DNA from: Glomus cerebriforme
Taxonomy: Eukaryota; Glomeromycota; Glomeromycetes; Glomerales; Glomeraceae
Assembly (NCBI GenBank): GCA_003550305.1
Contig: QKYT01000076.1
Coordinates: 232,976 to 296,975, forward strand
Direction of reading: 5' to 3'
Length of the DNA: 64,000 nt
The position numbers and the translations under genes were made by a program. Below, piece by piece: positions 32,422 to 45,585 of this stretch. The notes beneath the pieces are model-generated. The model was not told where the DNA came from and ran no database searches. It worked only from the letters and a program-made list of their open reading frames with translations. Every line of letters starts with the position of its first letter. Position 1 is the stretch's first letter.

Positions 32422-33778
32422 TCAATCATGTTCTTTCACAGTTTTTGGTTTCATTAATTTCATAATTTCTTTCATAATATCACCAAAATTAGAAGAAAAC
32501 ATTGAATAATTATCCATAACATATTCAAATCCACTCGTTTCTCTAACCTTATTAAAATTCTTTATAACAAATTCTAAAACTTTTTCTTTCAAATCAGGCC
32601 ACTTTCCAGCTGAACCAAATAAAATCATTGCTGAATTTTCAATTGTTAAAGTTCTAAGAACTTCAGTTTTAGCAATCTCACATAAATCAGTGACAAGATA
32701 TTTATCAGCTATGAGTAAGATATTGAAAGCCGATGAAGGTAATATATGTGAAGAGGTAGTTTCAGTTTCAATATTAAATACTACTTCATTCGTGTAAAAA
32801 TAACGAAGTAATTCTCGGAATGTTTCATGATGAAAATCCGGAATTTTCACCGTATATTTGTATGTTGGATGATGATAATTTTCCGAATCTTCTATAATTC
32901 TTGATTTTGATAAAAATTGGTTATCGGTAGATGTAGAATATAATGTTGCCGCTTTACTTGTAGTAATATCTTTATGATAATTTGTCTCTATCCATTGACC
33001 TGAAAATACATTTGTAAAATAACTTGATCTCTTCGAAAGTATCGTGCTGCTTGCAAAAAAGTTTTTTCCATTGACAATAAATCGAACATCTGACATATCT
33101 GGTCTTTCAAATTGGTTTTCCCATGCATTGCGCAAATTATCGGGTAATGGTTGATTCCAAAAAGAAGCTGTAGATTGCATTTTTAAAGATTTAAAGTCTT
33201 GAAATTTTATTCCGAATGTGATTGGATCCTTTAAAGTGTCTTTTATAGTATATACTCCAGAAGCTTTTTTTTTGTATGATATTATTTTTTTGAAAAGTTA
33301 TTAAAAAAAAAAAAAATTAATTAAAAAAAATAAAAGTATTTAAATATCTTTACCTCTTTTATTATTATATGTAGCCTCACTCATCGATTCTAAAATACTA
33401 AGATTAACTTCAGCTTCATAAGTCACTATTTTATCCTCTATAAATAATATAGAACGAGAACTCTCACGATCTTTTGACCACTCTAAATTTCTCTTTTCCA
33501 ATGGACTAGGAATTGCCCATAATGTCAAACTACAACATATCCCTTTACCTACAATATTATGGTTCTATAAAGATAACATTTTAAAATGATTTAAATTTGG
33601 ATTAATATAAAAAAAAAATCATGACTAGATATAAATTTACAGGATTGAATTTTAATTGCCAAAAAACATCTTGAGCTGAAGCAAAGGGGGGTGTAATAAT
33701 ATCATCGTTAACTATATCTGGACCGTTTCGGATATTAACTGAATATTGAAAGATTGTCTTGGGTTTAAAAGTTGCCAT
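32422..33778 (-). CDS. MATH-BTB protein (396 aa, three exons)
   Basis: Exons 33778-33641, 33564-33354 and 33263-32422 join into 397 codons including stop. Residues 1-~150 fit a MATH (TRAF-like) fold: FQYSVNIRNG, FWQLKFNP, GICCSLTLWAIP, then FGIKFQDFKSL. The BTB domain follows from ~190 (DVRFIVNGKNFFASSTILSK, RSSYFTNVF, ETFRELLRYFYTNEV). A BACK-like tail ends VKEHD. The order MATH then BTB is that of SPOP-type Cullin-3 substrate receptors: MATH holds the substrate, BTB the ligase. A serine/threonine-rich insert sits within the BTB domain (~240-265). Well supported by frame and splice sites. Confidence 0.88.
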
Positions 33779-34092
33779 TATTTTTATCTATTCAAGTTTT
33801 TTTTTTTTTGGTAATTAAGGTTATAAATAATGCGTAATATGCATCAAAAACGTGGCTGTGCAGTATTTATTTATGTGTAACTTGTTTTAAAAAGTACTTT
33901 AGCGTGAGTGTGGAATTTCTTAAAAATTTCAAAAATTGCGGCTAATATGACGTCATCAAACATTGGTACATTGGTGTAACTGATAAATGATTAATACAAT
34001 ATATAAAAGGATCAAAAAACGTGTTTATTCTTTTCTCGATTCTGGGTTGTAAATTTTTTTAAAAAATAACAGAACAACTTGAAAGCAACGAT

Positions 34093-35235
34093 ATGAATAT
34101 AGACCCGCAGCGAGAACAGGCCAAAAAGAATGAGATTCATGATAGTCTATCCACTAATGAAGTATCTCGCGTTGAGAAAATGAAAGCTCGTATAGATTGT
34201 TTACAAAAATTGCGTAAACGATCGGTAAAGTTTTAAAAAAGATTCCGTTATTTTTTTCACGAGCGGATCAATAACTTATACATAATGGATCGGCAAATCA
34301 TCATATACAGGATGATGCTTTGCAAGCTAATCGACAAGAAGTTTACGAAGAATTTCAACGTAAAAAGACTAATCCCATTCGACAAGAACGTAAACGTGAA
34401 GCAGAAAAATTATTAGCTAAACAGGTAATAAATTTTATTAGTTTATTAGATAAATTTGATTTCAATCTATAAATATTATCATAATTGATAGGAGGCACAA
34501 ATAAGAGGAGAAAATTATGAGAGGAAACGATTTTGGGATTATTCTGCCGAATCTGTAGAGAAATGGGAAAAAAAGCAAGAAAAGAAAGCGAAAAAAGCTA
34601 ATACTGGATTTACAGGTCAATTTTCTCTAAATAAATTTGAATATCACGTGATTTATACATTTAATTTCTATTTTTTGTATAGATTTTAATCAAGTTGCGC
34701 ATAAAAAATATAAAAAACAAATAAATGAACTCAGACCAGATTTAGTAGCTTATGATGAACAAAAAATAGCTACAACTCTCACCACAATCGAGAATGGAAA
34801 AGTTGTATATATTGATACTGAATCATCATTTTATCGGGATGCAAATTCTCTTCAATATGCTAGTGTTGATAATGTTCCAAGTGCTCAAGCAGTGGATCGG
34901 TTAGTGACCGATGTCAATAAACAGTTAGGTTTTATCTTCATTTATAAAATATCGCGAATTTCTTTTTTCCTGTATTTATATAAGTTATTTGATCTACAGA
35001 ATTGCACAACGAGAAAGATTTTCGCGTCGTAAAAAAGTTGATGACGATAATGAAATCACGTATATCAATAATCGTAACAGAAGATTTAATGAAAAGATTG
35101 GTAGATTTTATGATAAATATACCATGGAAATCAGAGGAAACTTGGAGCGCGGTACTGCGTAAGTCTTCATGTGTTTAACTCATCACGCTCTGATTATTCA
35201 AAATTCATTAATATTGTTTATTATGCAGATTGTAA
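34093..35235 (+). CDS. SYF2: Pre-mRNA-splicing factor SYF2 (258 aa, six exons)
   Basis: Exons 34093-34224, 34311-34424, 34492-34615, 34683-34923, 35000-35158 and 35229-35235, in frame throughout. The last exon is only 7 nt (last base of one codon, a Leu codon and TAA). The protein is a charged helical SYF2: RKRFWDYSAESVEKWEKK in the middle, then KKYKKQINELRPDL. The C-terminal signature is YINNRNRRFNEKIGRFYD and ends NLERGTAL. SYF2 belongs to the Prp19/NineTeen-related spliceosome complex and acts in splicing and cell-cycle progression. The length is close to other family members. Confidence 0.95.
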
Positions 35236-36065
35236 GAAATAGTTCCTTTCCTAGAATCGCGTAATTTCATGAAATTTCGAATATCTAACACACAAATACC
35301 ATAAAGTCAATAATAAAATTTTACATAAATAAGTAAGACCAGATATTGATAGATTGTGAAACAATGCATCCTTTTTCAACATCTAAATTTCTAACTTCTA
35401 AAAACAATACAAGAAAATAATATCAATAAACTGTTTGTACATTTATATTTACAATTCATCGTTCATCTTTTCCAACGCAAAAGTGAACAATATTATCGTG
35501 CGTGTCTATACGTAATAACTGAAATGTGTACGTCTACGTACTATAAAGTATAAACGAGATTAATATCTCCTCTCATTACGCGTGATTACCAGCTCGTACT
35601 CGAATTTTGTCATTTTCACTAAAATGAAATCGATAAAACGGCTCCTCTCTTTAGAAATTTATAATAATCATGAAATCTTTTTTTTTTTTTAAAAAAAAAA
35701 TTTAATGTTTAATTTGTCAAACATTACCCTAGAAGAATTTATTTAATATTTTTTTTTTTTTTTTACTATTTTATTATATAAATTGTAGCTCAAATCTTCA
35801 TATTAGATTTAATGGTTTCCGGGATCTTCCATTTTCTGACCAAATCGTTTAAAAAATATATTTATATATATATATATATAAAATAAAACATGACTCTTAA
35901 TTGAATGGATATCTTTAGGGCTAGTAAAATAACAATATATAAGACTAATATAAATCTAAAAATTTAGACGCAAAGAACAATTTCCAAATTCATCAGAGTA
36001 TAAGACACTTATAACAAACATAAACTTTTAATTTTAACGCTACGATCTAAATTCTTTCTCTGTCT
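35236..36065. other. Convergent 3' region of SYF2 and Clr2 genes
   Basis: AT-rich. It contains a T12/A10 junction at 35678-35700, a T-run at 35748-35764 and a TA repeat at 35860-35880. No gene seen. Confidence 0.45.
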
Positions 36066-38169
36066 TTAAATCTTTTTATCGCCATTATTGCCTTCAGATA
36101 TATCATCATCGGTTTCAAATGTAGGAGTATCTGGTGAGACAACCAATGGTGGCAAATCAATATCTTCGGATTTTTTGGTGTATTTTCTTTCAATATCTGA
36201 AAATTTTATGGGAGATCCGACTTTCTCAATAGATTTTATATCACTTGTCTGTTTAATTGTAATCTCTTTTTCGCTTATTTCGATGTTTGTTTCTCTTCTT
36301 TCAATCTTTTCAATCTCAATTTCGAGATCTTTTCTCGCTTTTTTTTGTCCCTCCTTTTGTGGGAGAGAAAATGGACTTGGACGTTTACCTATTAACACGC
36401 TGCTTTCTGTTGATATAGGTGGCAATGGAGAAGTACGTTTTGCTGTTTGTTTTCTAATTATAGGTGTGGTAGCAGTTTCATGTTTATTTGGAGTATCTGG
36501 CTCACGCGGAGTTGTAGTATTTGGTAGCGTAATTATAATAGGAGGAACATCATCACCTAACATTAACATCCTGTTTTCAAATGTTTTGAGAAGTTCACAT
36601 ACAAAAGATTCAGTGATATCAGAAAACATTGGATATAATCGACCAGCAATATCTTCCACGCCAATTGTATACTCTTCATCTTGATCATTCTTTGGAATCC
36701 ACTCGTATTCACCCTTTTCCAATAATTTGCCTCTTTCATATAAATCGCCTGTAATATGAATATTTTTCTTCGAATCTTCAAAGATACTTGTTATTTGTAA
36801 ATATGTTTCTTTAGTTTCTTTATTCTGATCGTTATCATCAACTGGGCCACTTTGATCTTTGGGTTCTTCAGGTAATAATCTAACTAAATCATCTTCGTAG
36901 ATCAATTCCGCACCAAAATATATCGCTTTATAATGAACGCCATGATGTTCATGATGTTTCTTTCTGGATCCTTTCTTATGATAGTCGTACTGGTACATAG
37001 GTGTAAATACCTTTACTATTTCACTTGCTTTCTGAATCGCTTTAAAATAGATTTCAACTATCTGCTCTGGAGACGCTTCGTCTAAATTAATATTCAATAA
37101 GGATCTGGTGATCCTCTTATTACCACCTAATGCTTCGTCTAAATTACGAATTAACCAAGGGCGAAGTGAATCAATGGTAACATTTTTATTCCCATTGAGG
37201 ATCAAAGGCTTAACGGTATAGATAACGCTTTCATCACCTTGTGGAGTGACTGATCCAACAATTGCAGGCCAATGTTTGATGGAAAAAATTTTATTACATT
37301 CCGCCAAGGTTTTATCATTTAGAACCTCCTTAATATCAAGCCAGACAATTTCTCCTCCTCTAAATACAGAATACTTAGGGACAGGAGGCGGAAGATTTTT
37401 TTCTAATTCCACAGACTTTGATTTTCTTTTTTTAGTCGAAGATCTTCTCGTATTTTTTCTTCGATTATCGGTAGATTTTTTCCGATAACCCGCAACTTTT
37501 TCCGCATTACTACGTGTTATTCTTTTTGGTATTGTTGCTTCGTTAGATGTATCAACATTCTTTTGTTTCTTCGCTTTTTTCGCGGAAGGGACTGATACTT
37601 TTCGACCACTTGTAATAGTAGTAGATTTAATACAGTATTTACAATGACATTGACCAGATTTATTTGATATAAGCCACAACAGATGCGGTAAAAACTCGTT
37701 TGCGGATCGAAATTTATGACGACCTGAATAATTTAATCTTTATAAATTATAAAAAATAAAACAGATTATGCGCATATAGATTGAAAATTATAATACCAAA
37801 GAGGTAATAGTCCGTTCGTTCTCCTTTTTTAGGGTGCTTTTTGCGATGCGCGTAAAGTTTATATCCTTTCGGAAAATCCGTCAATATCGCTTTATTTTTT
37901 AAATTATAAAAATGTTAATAAACATTATAAGGAAAAATATTATTATTTATTTTTATACCTTTCGGAAACGTAGCATCTTTAAAACTTGTTTTCATGCCTT
38001 CGCCAAGCTTCTCACGCCAGAAAATATTCTTACTATCTTTAGAATTAAGTAATTCATAATAGGATATAACTCCGTCGTCATCAGGTGTAGGTGTTTTCTT
38101 ATCCGGAAACACAAAAATTTCATCTGATACATTGATAGTAATACCATCCTCTAAAATCTGATAAGTCAT
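36066..38169 (-). CDS. Clr2-like transcription-silencing protein (653 aa, three exons)
   Basis: Exons 38169-37959, 37889-37797 and 37723-36066 join in frame. Residues ~70-140 carry the Clr2 N-terminal signature: LTDFPKGYKLYAHRKKHPKK, then GERTDYYLFGRHKFRSANEF and LPHLLWLISNKS with CHCKYC (Zn-ligand-like C/H residues). A basic linker (KKRKSKS) is followed by a chromo/BAH-like part (FRGGEIVWLDIKE, HWPAIVGSVTPQ). Residues from ~510 are low-complexity and charged. In fission yeast Clr2 is a subunit of the SHREC histone-deacetylase/remodelling complex that silences heterochromatin. The same role here is inferred from the family. The gene lies convergent to SYF2. Confidence 0.87.
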
Positions 38170-38747
38170 GACTGGCTACCAAAAAAAAAAAAAATAATTT
38201 TCACCTTAATTAAAACAGTAAAAAAAAATTTTCTTCACAGGATATTATACACTCACTAATGATTCGCACAACTTTTAACAGAAATATATATATTTTTTGT
38301 CTTTTATCTTTATTTTTTTTTTTCGGTTCGAAAAAAAAAAAAATAATTGCTCCCGTGTGAATTTTTGGCTTTATATAAACAATCAAATCAGGGATCATAT
38401 GACAATTATAGATGTCGATCATCACTACAGATACGTATTTGTCATATAATCACCACGTTCTCTCTTTACGTAGTTAGTCACAATGCATGTTGATTTTCTT
38501 TTTACTAGTTATTATGCACGCAGTGAATGAGAAATTAAAAATAACCACTGTATCGTATATCAAGTATATCAAGTACGCAAATATCACCTTTTTGACACTG
38601 TACGACTTACTTTCTTGACTCGCATATATGTTATTTAATATACTGTATATAGGTCAGGATAGTAATACCAGGAGGGTCAAGAAGGTAATTTTTGCATCAA
38701 GTACACTTTTATTTTAAAAAAGTCGCCTAAATATTTGTGATTTTGGA
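38170..38747. promoter_or_regulatory. Clr2 promoter and MTO1 3' flank
   Basis: The Clr2 5' side has a T10-CGGTTCG-A12 foldback at 38309-38342, and atatcaagta repeats occur near 38560-38575. No gene seen. Confidence 0.4.
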
Positions 38748-41700
38748 TCATATGATTTTATGAATTTCCTTTCTCTTTTTATGCACATATTTCAACAATG
38801 TTACTATGCTAGCCGGTGTCATTCCTTCAATACGTTTTGCTGCTCCCTAAAATAAAAACAATAAATCAGAAAATAATTTTTGATATATTTTATAAAATAT
38901 TATATTTACCAACGTGGAAGGCCTAATCAATTTTAATTTTGATCTAGTCTCAAACGAAAGGTTATGAATTCTACAAATAAGAATTTAATTTAATGTATAT
39001 CTCAATCGATATTAATTTTTAAATTGGTGGAATATTTCTTACAGATCATAATCCAAGTCTTCTGGTAATATCATTTCTTCATCTCTTCGAAATATTCGAA
39101 CTTCTGCCTTCTGCCTTTCCAGATATGATTTATAACTTGCTGTAAAATAATTATATCATTTAATAATAAAAAAGACAAATAGAATTGTGACTGTATATTT
39201 CGGTGTACCTTCAATATATAGTCGTCGAAATACAGAGGGCCCTATTTCTTTAAGTCCTGGAATGATTTTTGCAAGAAATTCCATGGTAACATTGCGAATT
39301 CCAATTATGTCTATGGCACTAAAATACATTTCCCACATGATTATTCCCATTTCTCTATTAAAAAGAACTAATGAGAAGCTTTATTCTAAATTTTCTACCT
39401 CCTCATTATACCGTCATACACAACATTTACTCCTAAAGTATTCCATTTTTGGGGTGACAAAGTAAACTCGTTGAGTAACTCTAAACCTTTATAGAAGTGT
39501 TTTTCGGTTTCTTGGTATATATTCCATCTATAACTAGATACGCATCCGATCTCATATCCTTAAATAAAGAACAATTAATCAATATAAAGAAAATTAAAAT
39601 ATGATGTTCATCATGTAAAGTACCTTTACGCGTTAACCGCATATCGGCATTATCAGCTCTGAGAGATAATCTATATTCCGAACGAGCAGTAAACATACGA
39701 TAAGGTTCCTCGACTCCTTTTGTTGTCAAATCATCTATTAAAACTCCAATATATGCATCTGCACGATCAAGTATAAATGGAGACTTGTTTTGAACGGAAA
39801 GACCAGCATTTATACCCGCAATAATTCCCTATCATAAAGGAAATTAATATAGCATTGTTTAAAGTAATTTATACATTATTTCTTGTAGTTTTACCTGTGC
39901 TGCGGCTTCTTCGTAGCCAGTGGTTCCATTAATTTGCCCGGCTAGATACAAACCCTTAATACGGTGAGTTTCTAATGTTGGGTTTAATTCTCGTGGATCC
40001 ACGTGATCATATTCCACCCCATATCCTATTTTAAAGGATAAATTTATTTAAAATAATCAGATATAATATTTTCAATCTTAATAATAATTACCTGGCCTTA
40101 TCATTACTACGTTTTCTAATCCTGGGATTGTACGAATAATATTATATTGCGTTGATTCTGGAAGAGTCATAGATATTCCATTTGGGTATACAACTTCTGT
40201 ATCAAGTCCTATAGTGTATATGATATATATACATTATTTTTATATCATAGATTGATGCAACATTTCAGATTAAGTACCCTCTGGTTCCAGCCAAACAATA
40301 TGACCCTGTTTATCTTTAAATCTTATCACTTTCGCTTCAATTGAGGGACAATATCTAATAATTATATAACATATCAATATCCTGTCTCATATATCGTGAA
40401 TTTAAAGCACGTTGAATTGACCTTGGTCCTTTTACGGTATCTCGTATATGCATTGTCTCAGATAAATTATCCAAAATGATTTTATGTGATTCCAAATTTG
40501 TTTTTGTTTGATGACATATTATTTGAGCTGCCTATGAATAAAGATCCTGTTACCTAAACTTATTGTGCTCAACAATATACCTTTCGTATACTTTGCTTAC
40601 TTCATGTGGAACAGATGTATGAAGGTAGGAAAAAGGTGTAGCTGGCACATCCCCATGTTGCTGAAGGAGATTTTTATAGTTAATTGTACGTCCATCCAAA
40701 CGTGGAGGTGTACCTAAATTAAAAGAGTCGTAAGGTAATTCAACATAAACCACGAATACTTTTCTTTACCTGTTTTAAGTCTTCCAAGTTTAAACCCTGC
40801 AAGCTCCAAGGTTTTGGAGATTCCCACAGATGGCGCCTCACCAAATCTTCCTGATGGATATATTGTTTTTCCTAACCAAGAAACCAACAATTTAATTTTC
40901 AAATAAATCGTTAAATTAAAATAAAATTTCGATATACCAATATGTATCTCGCCTTGTAGAAAAGTTCCCGTTGTCAACACAATTTTTGGCGCATAAATAA
41001 TTTCACCCGATTCTGTAGCAAATAAATTATACACATCATATATATATATATATTAAATTATTTATAAATTTTGCTATTTAATGAATGTTCATAACAATTT
41101 TTACCCAACTTTACTCCTTGCACTTCTCCATGTTTTCCAGATTCACCAAAAATCATTGGTTGATGTGCCATTAAAATATCATGTACATTGCCAGCCATTA
41201 CTGTTAAATTAGGATAATTAAATAGACATTCTTGCATATTTTTCTTATACAACTTTCTATCAATTTGCGCTCTAGGACCCTATGTAATGTTGATAATGTT
41301 GCTTTAAAAAAATTATTTGATTAAAGTTAATAGTTAATAAAACAATAATAATTCCATACATGAACAGCTGGTCCTTTTGAACGGTTCAACATATGAAATT
41401 GAATTCCGGATAAATCTATTAAGTTCATAGAATAAGAACGATATTGATGATATCAGTTGTATCGACTACAGGGATTATCTACCAGATATCTTTCCACATA
41501 ATCCATCCAAAGCATCTACCTCTCTAACTAATATTCCTTTACCGATTCCGCCAAATGACGGATTACATGACATTTCGCCTAGAAAGTGAAAAAAAAAATT
41601 AAAGAAATTCAAAAAAAATAGTTAAATAATTTAACTAACCGATAGTATCAAGTCTTTGAGTGAGTAATAAAGTTTTTGCTCCTGTTCTAGATGCTGCAGC

Positions 41701-41886
41701 ACATGCTTCTGAGCCTGCGTGTCCTCCTCCGATTACTATAACATCGAATTTTGGATATTCTGGATCTCTTGCTGATACTGTGACATATGTTCTAACTGAA
41801 AGTTTTTTGAAGTATGAACATTGAATTCTTCGAGAAAAATCCGAATTGAATGTAAATGATTTTAGAGATGTATTGAAGGTTTTCAT
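38748..41886 (-). CDS. MTO1: Mitochondrial tRNA modification enzyme MTO1 (GidA/MnmG family, ~17 exons)
   Basis: With its GTPase partner Mss1/MnmE, MTO1 builds the cmnm5 (or related) group on U34 of mitochondrial tRNAs, using FAD. The ATG at 41886 gives an Arg/Ser-rich presequence ([19 protein letters not shown]). FAD fold: [20 protein letters not shown]. Family motifs in order: [114 protein letters not shown]. The C-terminal helical domain runs [20 protein letters not shown] and ends [16 protein letters not shown] traced about 17 short exons; the first seven were checked base by base and keep frame. Estimated length is about 680 residues. The smaller open frames in this span are its exons. 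Confidence 0.95.
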
Positions 41887-42427
41887 GTTCAGATAAAATT
41901 TGAAACTCAATTAATGCTGCGATTTAGATGTTTTTAATCAATCGCAAATTTTTGTCCAATCAAATCGCTGACTTCTGCAAAACAGATTTTAAATTTCGTG
42001 GATTCCCTAGAGTTTATACAGATCTTCATTTACTAGACCTTTTCGTTATAAGAACTTTTTTATGATTTCATTTATTGGTTTAGGATTCGCATCAGACTGG
42101 TAGAATTATATTAGGTTCAATAATTTGATGACTAACGAAGAATAAACTGTTAATAGATAATAATAAATCATGTCAATATGCTTGCGAAAACATATTACGT
42201 GTACAATATCAAATAATAAATTTTCATTTATCTACATTTTTGTGCCTCGTTTAAACTTAAAAATCTCTAAATCTGGATATTTTTCATTGTTTGGACCAAT
42301 TTAGTGTGCTACACATAAACCATTTCGGTTTGGCAAGACAAAAAAAATCTGTTGTATAACCTAAATTTTTATATAAATAATAAAATAACTTATCTTCCGG
42401 AAAATTTGCATTTTTCTTCCGCGTATT
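41887..42427. promoter_or_regulatory. Divergent promoter region of MTO1 and the DUF2009 gene
   Basis: 540 bp between two divergent starts. Nothing but AT-rich sequence and a pyrimidine-rich stretch before 42428 is visible. Confidence 0.5.
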
Positions 42428-45400
42428 ATGATGCAACCTGAAACTCTTGATCCACAACTTCAACCGGAAAATAGTTCACATACGAGTGAGAACGTTTCTG
42501 ATGATGCACAAAGTTTGACTACCACTACTGCACAGTCGACCGAGCCGCCGTCAATGCCTGCATTAACTGGTATAGCTCAATATAATGATATGGAAGATAC
42601 TGTTGACAGTGTTGAAAACAGAGAAATTGATAAAGGAGAAACCGATAAAGCTGCTGAACTTGCTGAACTACAACTCGATAATTATATTAACGATTCTCAG
42701 GAAGTTTCTCGAGAGGCATCACAACAAGTTCAGGGATCATTAATAAATGAAGAAAACGAAGTCGAAGATACAGATAGTGAAGAAGAGGAGGAGGAGCTGA
42801 TGAGCGGAGTTGCACCTTCTTCGTATGAACAGCAAGAAGTAAACGGAGCACAAACGAAGGAGCTTTTGTCATTAAAAAGAAAACAACGTATGGATGAAAT
42901 TTTACAGCAGGAAGATGGAGAAAGTGAACTTGAAGACGAACAAATGACTGACGTTGACCAAGAACTGGACCAAGAATCAGCCTCTGCGCAAATACCTGAA
43001 GGCTTATGTGTTGAGTGTCGGGATCAGGTGAGTAGAATTCTCGTTGTATATGTGTTATCTGAAGTATATACTCACAATTTTTTAAACATTTGATTGAATC
43101 GATATCAAGGAAGCATCATTCTCTTGTGAACAGTGCAGTGAAGATTTTTGCGAAATGTGCTTTGCCATGATTCATCGCACTGGGAATCGACGGAATCATA
43201 CATATAAAAATTTGGATGTAAATATGAAGATTAATGGAAAAGCGAAAACAGCTATTGCTGCGACAAATACTTCTAATGGTGACATGGATACAGAGGTAAA
43301 TTTGTTTAAATGTGAATATTTATATAAAATAATAATATATTTTTAAGTCTTTGAATCAGGATTAGTAATATTATTTATATTCAGGAATCGGTTCTAGAAG
43401 AAGATGAACAGATGGAAGAACCAAAATCCATTAATATAATTTCAAGTGGAAGTACGAGTTTTGGGGATTGGTTTGAAAGTCGTGCAAAATATATTCCACT
43501 TCGTCTTAACATGGAAGAGCGTAAACTTCTAAGATTGTAATTATTATTGATTCCTTAAAAGTTTGCATAATATATCAACATACTAAACTAACTTAAACAT
43601 GTTCCAGATTGGAAGCTGCTCTTAATGTTTCAGGTTTGATTATTTCTTATATCTTCTTATATCGTGGAGTTATCCTTAATTTAAAATCTTAATGTTATTA
43701 TTATCGAAATAGAATATACGGATAAAATTGATATCATATCATATAATTCAAGTAAAACACGGCGTATGGTACATCAGATCAAGGATTTATGTTCGATTTT
43801 GTCTGGATTGATGGTAAATTTACTTCAATTAATTTCTTGTCAAATAAAACTTTTCGATTAAATACTTAATCAAATACGTTTTGAATTCATTCGTCATTTT
43901 AGGTTGCAAGGTAATTAATGATTTTTCAAATAGTGTTTATTTTTTATATATATAATTTTTTTTTTTACTTTTATAACACCTTCTTTCAATAATTTTAGTG
44001 ACTACAAAAAAGGTCAAGAATTAATTCACAATAAGTCCTTTGAAGATAACAAAGAATTTTTCCAAAAGATATTTGAAATTGGAAGAAGACATAAAATCAT
44101 GAATCCAGAAAAAATGAGAGATGCTTATGGCAAATTAATGTATATGTTGATGGTAAGAAGTTCACTATTATTAAGATGTATGTTATGTATTGATTTGGCA
44201 AAGTTCTTATTTTTTAAATTAATTTATTTAGGATTCTGTTATTCCTGATGTCCAAGAAATGCTTTCATTTAGTTTGATTATTCCAATAAAGACAGTCTAC
44301 AGTTTTCTTAAAGAGCGTGGTGGTCTTGGTGTATTACATCACGATCACATGACTGATGCAACAAAGGAAATCATAGCAGATGGAAAGTCTCGACAGCAAA
44401 TCAATCAAGAAATTCGAAAAAAGGAGAGGGCCATTGAATGGTTAAGTCGCAAATTCACAAATGAAAATTTGAAACAGGAAGAAATTAGACAATGTTTATA
44501 TAGCATTGGGGATAACCATGCCTATTTAAGAGCAAACCGGTATATAACATATAATTTTACGTTGTATTCATAACAAGTAAATATTAATTTTTCTTTTCTT
44601 TTTTATGTGCAGCGACTGTTGCGAACGCATGTTGCATTATTTGCAATCTTACTTTAACCCCAATAAAATTGAAAAGGGATACTCCCTGGCTATTAGTTCA
44701 GGACGTAACGGCGCACGTTTATCGCATAATCACGAAATGCAATATAATTATGCGTAAGTTTGAAGAATAATAACAACAATATATTGAATATATTGACTCT
44801 AAAGATACAATATTTTTTAATTATTTTATTTTTCCCCAATACATAATAGGAATCAAACACTACAACTTTGGCGTGAAATTCAGCATGAGATGTTTATGTT
44901 GTGGACACTTTCTGATCAAGATTTATTGTCAGAACATAATACATACAGATTAAGAGATACCGGACAAGGTTTAAACAGAGTGCAAATGTGCCCTGCAGTC
45001 TCAAAATCCATGCATTCTATTTTACATCGTGCCCAACAGAAAGTTGGATATTGGGTTGGAAGTTCGGTTATCCATTTGGGAGATAAAAATGTTCCAAATG
45101 CATTAATGTTTATCGATAAAGTATGTTCCATATAAATAATATTTGTTTCGCATAATATGTATTTAAAACTAACGTACTCATTTTATTATAGTACAATCAA
45201 GTATCACGGATTCTGAACCCAATACTAATATGCATAGAAAATATAGCACCTGTGATCGCGAAGAATTCTGGGTTACGTAATTATGTTGAGAATAGCTTTG
45301 GGGGTATTGAAGAATTAAAGAAAAGTATACTTGCAGATTTCTTCCGGTATGCTTTTGATGGAAGTGGAGCAGATAATTTCTTTGATGCTGGTAGTTGCAT

Positions 45401-45585
45401 TGATGGACGATTAACTAGCGCATGGAATTGGTGCTCTTTAATAGAAAAGAAGGCATATTTCCCAGTGTTCTTGTTAACGGTATGTATGATCCAACTCTAA
45501 AAAGAAATTATTGTTGCACTTTATTAATATATATTTTTATTCAAACATTTAGGGATTTGTTGGATTTGATGGTGATGGGTTTTAA
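42428..45585 (+). CDS. B-box / DUF2009 (UPF0652) protein, multi-exon
   Basis: About 12 exons and about 755 residues. Residues 1-~190 are acidic and low-complexity (EDTDSEEEEEEL). Then comes a B-box-like zinc finger: LCVECRDQ (end of exon 1) joined to FSCEQCSEDFCEMCFAMIHR and a later HTYKN, giving paired Cys/His ligands. The rest matches the conserved eukaryotic DUF2009 block: FGDWFESRAKYIPLRLN, LSGLMVASDYKKGQELI, ERGGLGVLHHDHMTDATKEI, EWLSRKF, CPAVSKSMHSILHRAQQKVG, VPNALMFIDKY, closing GFVGFDGDGF. Function of the family is not established. One internal exon is only 8 nt (43903-43910), and the conserved VASDYK sequence confirms it. Stop at 45583-45585. Confidence 0.92.

Noticed and set aside
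36088..36684. 198-codon plus-strand frame opposite the Clr2-like gene
   Set aside because: The minus-strand frame has family motifs and splice sites; the plus frame is its Ser/Val-rich shadow.
41887..41910. Longer MTO1 start at 41910
   Set aside because: The codon there is TTG. The first ATG in frame is at 41886 and begins a good mitochondrial presequence.
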